From: SAR116 cluster bacterium
GTDB lineage: Bacteria > Pseudomonadota > Alphaproteobacteria > Puniceispirillales > Puniceispirillaceae
Direction of reading: 5' to 3'
Length of the DNA stretch: 41,506 nucleotides
NCBI GenBank assembly: GCA_002722385.1
Contig: PBLR01000027.1
Coordinates: 1-41,506, forward strand
Under the pieces are notes generated by a model, which ran no database searches, had not been told where the DNA came from, and saw nothing but the letters and a program-made list of their open reading frames with translations. The translations under genes and the position numbers were made by a program. Position 1 is the first letter of the stretch. Each line of letters opens with the position of its first letter. Positions 36,353 to 41,506 of this stretch are shown here, piece by piece.

Positions 36353-37486
36353 TCAGCTGATATGAAAATGTTTGGCCAGCTTCAGCCCCTGCGACTGATA
36401 GTTTGAACCAGACCCCTGCGCGCCATAAAGATAATCAGGGGCGGCGGCCATCGGCTCATAAACCAGACGGCAGGCCACCTGGCCCTGTTCAATCAGAAAC
36501 GGCACATCATGAGAGCGGACTTCCAGAACCGCTCTGGTCGGGCTGGCCCCGACCGCGTCCACACCAAAGCCGGGGTCAAAAAACCCGGCATAATGCGCCC
36601 GAAATTCGCCCACACGTGTATCATAGGCCCGCATTTCAGCTGCATAAGCAGACGGGACAGTCACAAATTCACGGCTGGCCAGAATATAAAATTCATCAGG
36701 GTTCAGAACCAGCCCGCCTTTGGAGAGATCACGCACCGTTACCGCTTCCCAGAACCGGTTGGCAGGCTGGCCGCCGACCACATCAACATCGATCAGCCCG
36801 GCATGTTTTCGTGCCCGCCAACCGACCAGATCTGTGCCGGGCTGCGGGGTCAGGTTGACAGACAGGCCGATGCCGTCCTGAACAGATATCTGTGTCTCAT
36901 CTTCAAACTGGACGATTTTCTGGGCCTTTTGCAGATCAGCCAGTTCAACATCACTCAGGCTTTGCTGGCCACGGCGCAAACGAAGCTGGGACAGGCGGCT
37001 GCCCTGCCTGACTTTGACAGAAAATGTCCGCGGGGAAATTTCCGCATAGAGCGGGCCGTGATAGCCTTTGGCGACCGCTTCAAATTCAACTGCCCCGTCG
37101 GTGATCAGGCGGGTGAACACATCAAGCCGCCCGGTTGAGCTTTTCGGGTTCGCCAAGGCAGAGAGCGTATCAGGAAGAGCAAGGCGTTCCCGCAGCTCAA
37201 CAATATACACACAACCTGTTTCCAGAACCGCCCCGTCTGTGAGGTCCAGTTCATACATGGAGAATTTTTCGATTTTATCCTGAACGGTCTGATTCATGCC
37301 CGGCAAAAATGAGGCCTGAATCCGCCAGGCCCGGTGACCCAGCCGCAAATCCAGACTGGCCGGTTGGATCTGGCCTTCAGCCAGCTCTGTCTGAGACGAA
37401 ATATATCCTTTTACAAAACAGGTCTGCAATTCCTGTACAGGCAGAATACCGTCAGCAGCCTCTGGTTTCGGATCAGTCTGTGTCAC
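36353..37486 (-). CDS. dcd: 2'-deoxycytidine 5'-triphosphate deaminase, double-domain type
   Basis: A 377-residue dCTP deaminase of the long alphaproteobacterial form, made of two dUTPase/DCD-like halves, about twice the length of E. coli Dcd. It makes dUTP from dCTP for dTMP synthesis. Family segments are QPASLDLRLGHRAWR and ALANPKSSTGRLDVFTRL in the first half and FYILASREFVTVPSAYAAEM in the second. The start is a GTG at 37486 with AGGG eight bases upstream; no closer in-frame ATG exists. A weak hairpin lies downstream. Confidence 0.93.
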   Translation of the reverse strand: MTQTDPKPEAADGILPVQELQTCFVKGYISSQTELAEGQIQPASLDLRLGHRAWRIQASFLPGMNQTVQDKIEKFSMYELDLTDGAVLETGCVYIVELRERLALPDTLSALANPKSSTGRLDVFTRLITDGAVEFEAVAKGYHGPLYAEISPRTFSVKVRQGSRLSQLRLRRGQQSLSDVELADLQKAQKIVQFEDETQISVQDGIGLSVNLTPQPGTDLVGWRARKHAGLIDVDVVGGQPANRFWEAVTVRDLSKGGLVLNPDEFYILASREFVTVPSAYAAEMRAYDTRVGEFRAHYAGFFDPGFGVDAVGASPTRAVLEVRSHDVPFLIEQGQVACRLVYEPMAAAPDYLYGAQGSGSNYQSQGLKLAKHFHIS

Positions 37487-37535
37487 GTGCCTTGCCCTCT
37501 TTTTTTGCTCAGCTGTCCAGCCGCGATACCTGCCC

Positions 37536-38354
37536 TCAGCTTTTCAGACGGAAGCCTGAAGACAAAATCCGATAACAAAGCACGGCAAGACAAAAATTAA
37601 TCGTCAGCGTCACCAGCACAGATGTCAGTAAATGACCTTCGACCAGCCCTGTCATTCCATATCGGAACCCGTCTATTATCATGAAAAACGGGTTCAGACC
37701 AGCGATTGTGTCAAACGGCGCGGGCAGACGTTCAATTGAATAAAATGTCCCGGAAAGAAACGCCAGAGGCTGGACCACAAAATTGGTAATGGCAGACAAA
37801 TGGTCAAATTTACGGGCCCATATTCCGGCGATCAGACCGGCCATCGCCATAACGCTGGCCCCAAGCAGCAAAAACAACCCAGCTATAAGCAGGTCAGGCG
37901 GCAGAATAATCGCATCAAAAAACCAGAAGGTCGCGACACAGACAGAAGCGACAAGAACCCCTCTTGTGATCGATGCAGCCACCATTGCGGTCAGCAGCTC
38001 TCCCGGCCCCAGAGGCGGCATCAGCAAATCAACAATATTGCCCTGGACTTTCGCACTGGTGATGGAAGAAGAGGTATTGGCAAAGGCATTCTGCAACACC
38101 GTCATCATCACCAGTCCGGGGGCCAGAAACTGAACAAAGCTGTTGCCCGCCCCAAGACCTGCACGCTCGCCCACAGCAACCGCAAAGACCATCATGAAAA
38201 GAACCGCCGTGACAACAGGGCCAAGCAATGTCTGAGTCGGCACATTCATGAATCTGCGCACCTCTTTTAAATACAGCGTTTGCAGGCCAACCCAATTCAC
38301 CCCGGAAATGCGGACAGGGCGACGAAGAGACGGATTATAGGGCGTGCGCGGCAT
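37536..38354 (-). CDS. ABC-2 type transporter permease
   Basis: A 272-residue six-helix ABC-2 permease, similar to the YadH/NodJ type. The first helix follows FMNVPTQTLLGPVVTAVLF and the family motif region FLSGTFYSIERLPAPFDTIAGLNP is visible. The start at 38354 has GGAGG seven bases upstream; longer in-frame starts are not supported. Its ATPase partner is not adjacent: the downstream neighbour is dcd and the upstream neighbour is the divergent recX gene. The exported substrate is unknown. Confidence 0.9.
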   Translation of the reverse strand: MPRTPYNPSLRRPVRISGVNWVGLQTLYLKEVRRFMNVPTQTLLGPVVTAVLFMMVFAVAVGERAGLGAGNSFVQFLAPGLVMMTVLQNAFANTSSSITSAKVQGNIVDLLMPPLGPGELLTAMVAASITRGVLVASVCVATFWFFDAIILPPDLLIAGLFLLLGASVMAMAGLIAGIWARKFDHLSAITNFVVQPLAFLSGTFYSIERLPAPFDTIAGLNPFFMIIDGFRYGMTGLVEGHLLTSVLVTLTINFCLAVLCYRILSSGFRLKS

Positions 38355-38474
38355 AGCGGTACCTCCCTGCTGGTCAGGGCTCATTAGACAAATCAGCTTG
38401 TTCTCTGCTAGACAGATAAGGTGCCCGCACCAAAAACGCAACCCGCAGATCAGGCAAGGCTACAGGACAGATCT

Positions 38475-39089
38475 ATGACAGATAAACCATCTGATCCGCC
38501 TGTTGCCCGCACAGCTGATGCAGGGCTGTCTGCAGACCGGATCAAAAAGCGGCTGACCAATAAAGCACTTCATTATCTGGGGCGTTATGCCAGCACCTCA
38601 GCCCGGCTTGAGGTGGTGTTGCGCAAATTTGTGAAGCGTAAATTAGAGCTGGCCGACCCGACCCTGCTGGACAGCTCTATCCGGGATGTCATCGAAAGCT
38701 GTATCCGGCTGGGCTATATTGATGATGCAGCCTTTATCCGGAGCCAGTTCAGGCAAGGCTTGCGAAGCGGACAGTCACAAAGGCGTATCCTGCTCAAGCT
38801 GGCCAAAAAAGGGATCAGCCGCGATCTGGCGCTGTCTGTGCTACAGGACAGTGATGATGACACCATGCCAGATGACAGAACTGAGCTGGCCGCGGCGCTG
38901 ATTTACGCCCGCAAAAAATCTGTCGGGCCGTTTTCATCTCCCCCGCCCAGCTGCCCAGAGGACAGACAAAAACATATGGGGCGGCTGGCCCGCAACGGGT
39001 TCAGCTTTGATGTGGTGCGCAGAGTGATGGACTTAACATCAGCTGAGGAAGCAGATGCCCTGCTTGATGAGGTCTATCCGCACCGGTAA
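38475..39089 (+). CDS. recX: RecX-family regulatory protein
   Basis: A 204-residue RecX-like protein, a predicted inhibitor or modulator of RecA filaments. It is built from repeated three-helix units, with KKRLTNKALHYLGRYASTS and IESCIRLGYIDDAAFIRS characteristic of the fold. The ATG at 38475 has AGGA seven bases upstream; a GTG at 38421 is less likely. recA is not next to it in the window. It is divergent from the ABC-2 permease. Confidence 0.85.
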   Translation: MTDKPSDPPVARTADAGLSADRIKKRLTNKALHYLGRYASTSARLEVVLRKFVKRKLELADPTLLDSSIRDVIESCIRLGYIDDAAFIRSQFRQGLRSGQSQRRILLKLAKKGISRDLALSVLQDSDDDTMPDDRTELAAALIYARKKSVGPFSSPPPSCPEDRQKHMGRLARNGFSFDVVRRVMDLTSAEEADALLDEVYPHR

Positions 39090-39107
39090 ATTTGTTCAGC
39101 TGCTGAC

Positions 39108-39140
39108 ACAGAAAATCAGCCTTCTGTCTTTTCATTTTTA
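39108..39140 (+). terminator. Weak hairpin with U-rich tail after recX
   Basis: A 6-bp stem (ACAGAA/TTCTGT) at 39108-39127 is followed by CTTTTCATTTTTA. A second 5-bp pairing (GCTGA/TCAGC) competes with it. It may end the recX transcript. Confidence 0.35.
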
Positions 39141-39245
39141 TCCAATCTGCGTACAACAGAAGCCATATTTTCATGATCGACACCATATCGAGGTGAACAT
39201 CAGGGCCATAGAACGAAGGTCCTTACCAGTACCAGGGGGAACCAG

Positions 39246-41189
39246 ATGAGCGAGAACAGAACCTTCCCGCCGGCAGCCGACAAGGCTGCACAGGCAAATA
39301 TTGATGCAAACGGTTATCAGGCTGCTTATGCACAGTCACTTTCAGATAATGAGGCATTCTGGGCTGAGCATGGCAAGCGGATCGACTGGATACAGCCTTA
39401 TACAAAAGTGTCTGATGTCAGCTATAACAAGCCAGATGTGCATATCAGATGGTATGAAGACGGCACCCTGAACGCGTCTGCCAACTGTCTTGACCGGCAT
39501 CTGGCCACAAGAGGAGATCAGACCGCGATTTTATGGGAAGGTGATGATCCGGCAGATGCAAAACATATCACCTATGCTGAACTGCATGAAGAGGTATGCC
39601 GGTTTGCCAACGCGCTGAAAGCCAGAGGCGTGAAAAAAGGAGACCGGGTCACCATCTATATGCCGATGGTCCCTGAGGCTGCGGTGGCCATGCTGGCCTG
39701 TACCCGGATCGGGGCGATCCATTCTGTGGTGTTCGGAGGGTTTTCGCCAGATGCGCTGGCAGGACGGATTCAGGATTGTGCGTCAACTGTTGTGATCACA
39801 GCTGATGAAGGGATCAGAGGCGGCCGGCCAATCCCACTGAAAGCCAATACAGACAAAGCTCTGGCGTCTTGTCCTGATTGTACAACCTGTTTTGTGGTGC
39901 GCCGCACCGGGGATGATATCGCCTGGCAGGACGGGCGTGATGTCTGGTATCATGAGGCGGTGGCCGCAGCAGACGCAGACTGCCCGCCTGAAGAGATGAG
40001 TGCTGAAGACCCGATGTTCATTCTGTATACATCAGGGTCAACCGGAAAGCCGAAAGGGGTTCTGCACACCACCGGTGGCTATATGGTTTATGCCTCTATG
40101 ACACATCATTATGTGTTTGATTATCAAGATGGTGATGTGTATTGGTGCACCGCTGATGTGGGCTGGGTGACCGGACACAGCTATATTCTGTATGGCCCGC
40201 TGGCGAACGGGGCCACAACATTAATGTTTGAAGGGGTGCCGACCTATCCAGATTCAGGCCGTTTCTGGCAGGTTGTTGAAAAACATAAAGTGACCATCTT
40301 CTATACCGCGCCAACCGCCATCCGGGCGCTGATGCGTGAAGGGGACGGGCCGGTGAAGACATGGGATCGCAGCTCATTACGTCTGCTGGGGTCTGTTGGC
40401 GAGCCGATTAATCCGGAAGCCTGGATGTGGTATCATGAGGTGGTTGGCGACGGGCGCTGCCCGATTGTTGATACCTGGTGGCAGACCGAAACAGGCGGCA
40501 TTTTGATCACGCCTCTTCCGGGCGCCACAACTACAAAACCAGGCTCTGCGACCCTGCCGTTTTTCGGTATTGATCCGGTTCTGGTCGATAATGAGAATAA
40601 CGAGCTGACCGGCGCAACTGAAGGCAATTTGTGCATTAACAAATCCTGGCCCGGGCAGATGCGCACAGTCTATGGTGATCACCAGCGCTTTATTGATACC
40701 TATTTTTCAACTTTTGAAGGGCGGTATTTTTCCGGTGACGGGGCCCGCCGTGATGAAGATGGCTATTATTGGATCACCGGCCGGGTGGATGATGTGCTGA
40801 ATGTGTCAGGTCACAGGATGGGCACAGCAGAGATTGAATCAGCATTGGTGGCCCACCCCAAAGTCGCTGAAGCTGCTATTGTCGGCTATCCTCATGACAT
40901 CAAAGGACAGGGCATTTATGCCTATGTGACGCTGAATATTGGTGAGGATCCGTCAGACGCGCTGCACACTGAACTTCGTCAGTGGGTCAGACAGGAAATT
41001 GGCCCGATCGCCAGCCCTGATCTGCTGCAATGGGCCCCTGGCCTGCCAAAGACACGGTCAGGTAAAATTATGCGCCGGATTTTGCGGAAAATCGCAGCAG
41101 ATGATTTTGCCGAACTGGGGGATACCTCAACCCTGGCTGACCCGTCTGTGGTGGATGATCTGATCGATAACAGACAAAATAAAAGCTGA
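39246..41189 (+). CDS. acs: Acetyl-CoA synthetase (AMP-forming)
   Basis: A 647-residue acetyl-CoA synthetase that activates acetate through acetyl-adenylate. The adenylate-forming P-loop [11 protein letters not shown] and the C-terminal catalytic lysine in TRSGKIMRR, the usual acetylation site of Acs, are present. [11 protein letters not shown] and [20 protein letters not shown] are family segments. AGGGGGA lies five bases before the ATG. A strong hairpin at 41227-41255 follows the stop. Confidence 0.98.
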   Translation: MSENRTFPPAADKAAQANIDANGYQAAYAQSLSDNEAFWAEHGKRIDWIQPYTKVSDVSYNKPDVHIRWYEDGTLNASANCLDRHLATRGDQTAILWEGDDPADAKHITYAELHEEVCRFANALKARGVKKGDRVTIYMPMVPEAAVAMLACTRIGAIHSVVFGGFSPDALAGRIQDCASTVVITADEGIRGGRPIPLKANTDKALASCPDCTTCFVVRRTGDDIAWQDGRDVWYHEAVAAADADCPPEEMSAEDPMFILYTSGSTGKPKGVLHTTGGYMVYASMTHHYVFDYQDGDVYWCTADVGWVTGHSYILYGPLANGATTLMFEGVPTYPDSGRFWQVVEKHKVTIFYTAPTAIRALMREGDGPVKTWDRSSLRLLGSVGEPINPEAWMWYHEVVGDGRCPIVDTWWQTETGGILITPLPGATTTKPGSATLPFFGIDPVLVDNENNELTGATEGNLCINKSWPGQMRTVYGDHQRFIDTYFSTFEGRYFSGDGARRDEDGYYWITGRVDDVLNVSGHRMGTAEIESALVAHPKVAEAAIVGYPHDIKGQGIYAYVTLNIGEDPSDALHTELRQWVRQEIGPIASPDLLQWAPGLPKTRSGKIMRRILRKIAADDFAELGDTSTLADPSVVDDLIDNRQNKS

Positions 41190-41226
41190 ACTTAATCCTT
41201 TCAGGCAGCTGATAAACAGATAAGCT

Positions 41227-41255
41227 GGCCTGACTGCCCCTGCGGCGGTCAGGCC
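41227..41255 (+). terminator. Hairpin terminator after acs
   Basis: A 12-bp stem with a single T-G wobble (GGCCTGACTGCC/GGCGGTCAGGCC) and a 5-base loop, followed by TGTTTGG. The stem is strong but the T-run is short. Confidence 0.6.
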
Positions 41256-41506
41256 TGTTTGGTTCAGGCAGACACGCTATATTCGTCAGCCAGACCAAGC
41301 CCGCCTGCAGACACCACCACCAGAACCATCTTAATGCTTCTCTATCCTGAATTTCGCACTGTTTTTTCTTTTATTAGGTGTATCAAAAACAGTGTTTAAT
41401 TTATTAAATATTTCTAAATTAAATAGTTGATCAGAACGGTCATCAGAATGCCTTCTGAAGGATCAGATCATCTCTCTGGGCTATCTGTTCAGAGGATGCC
41501 GGGCCC
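41256..41506. other. AT-rich non-coding end with inverted repeats
   Basis: No gene I can support. A 10-bp perfect inverted repeat (CACTGTTTTT at 41357-41366, AAAAACAGTG at 41385-41394) spans an 18-base centre. A strongly AT-rich stretch (about 41395-41427) follows, unlike the rest of the window. A 6-bp repeat, TCAGAA-TGCC-TTCTGA, is at 41443-41458. This looks like a promoter/operator region for a gene beyond the window; an ATG at 41448 stays open to the end but has no Shine-Dalgarno. Confidence 0.4.

Noticed and set aside
36509..37138. 209-codon plus-strand ORF within dcd
   Set aside because: Antisense to dcd; no ribosome binding site and no recognisable domain.

Overview
The window is a dense stretch of alphaproteobacterial core chromosome. 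The evidence is gene content and order: argJ-mutT; comF-grxC-Nit1 hydrolase; accA and xerD next to a large Ala-rich secreted protein divergent from aroK-aroB; BolA-DnaJ-cobS-cobT; a class I lysyl-tRNA synthetase; the double-domain dCTP deaminase; heme A synthase of the COX15 type; and an NDUFAF5-like methyltransferase. Moderate GC, short intergenic gaps and these neighbourhoods fit Rhodospirillales-like or marine SAR116-like Alphaproteobacteria. That placement is an inference. I see no prophage, insertion sequence, CRISPR array or integrated island.

Layout. 1-3.9 kb: 3' end of argJ, mutT, a convergent methyltransferase, then the + strand run comF, grxC, nitrilase. 3.9-8.1 kb (minus): accA, xerD, a large exported protein of unknown role, and two very small ORFs that overlap end to start. 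8.2-11.8 kb (plus): aroK, aroB, a CorC/HlyC-type CBS membrane protein and a DUF2889 protein, joined by ATGA overlaps. 11.8-15.9 kb: bolA (minus), then a DnaJ-domain protein and the aerobic cobaltochelatase genes cobS and cobT. 15.9-19.5 kb: rpmB with a clear promoter and terminator, a ribbon-helix-helix protein that overlaps pyrD tail to tail, and lysK. 19.6-24.6 kb: a DinG-family helicase, and groES-groEL with a sigma-32-like promoter and a CIRCE operator. 24.8-29.9 kb: ctaA, aspS, a homocysteine methyltransferase with a DUF1289 protein, a DJ-1/PfpI-fold protein without the usual cysteine, and tRNA-Gly(CCC). 30.1-32.4 kb: folE and a TrkH-type potassium transporter. 32.4-38.4 kb (minus): a lipoprotein, hslO, argF, argD, dcd and an ABC-2 permease. 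38.4-41.2 kb (plus): recX and acs, then an AT-rich non-coding end.

Together the genes cover arginine synthesis (argJ, argD, argF), the shikimate pathway, pyrimidine and folate entry steps (pyrD, dcd, folE), fatty-acid initiation, cobalamin cobalt insertion, heme A synthesis, translation and protein/redox quality control. No obvious novel multi-gene defence or metabolic system is present. The least explained items are the two microproteins upstream of the large exported protein, a hairpin that covers the grxC ribosome binding site, a possible upstream ORF before folE, and the Cys-less DJ-1-fold protein.
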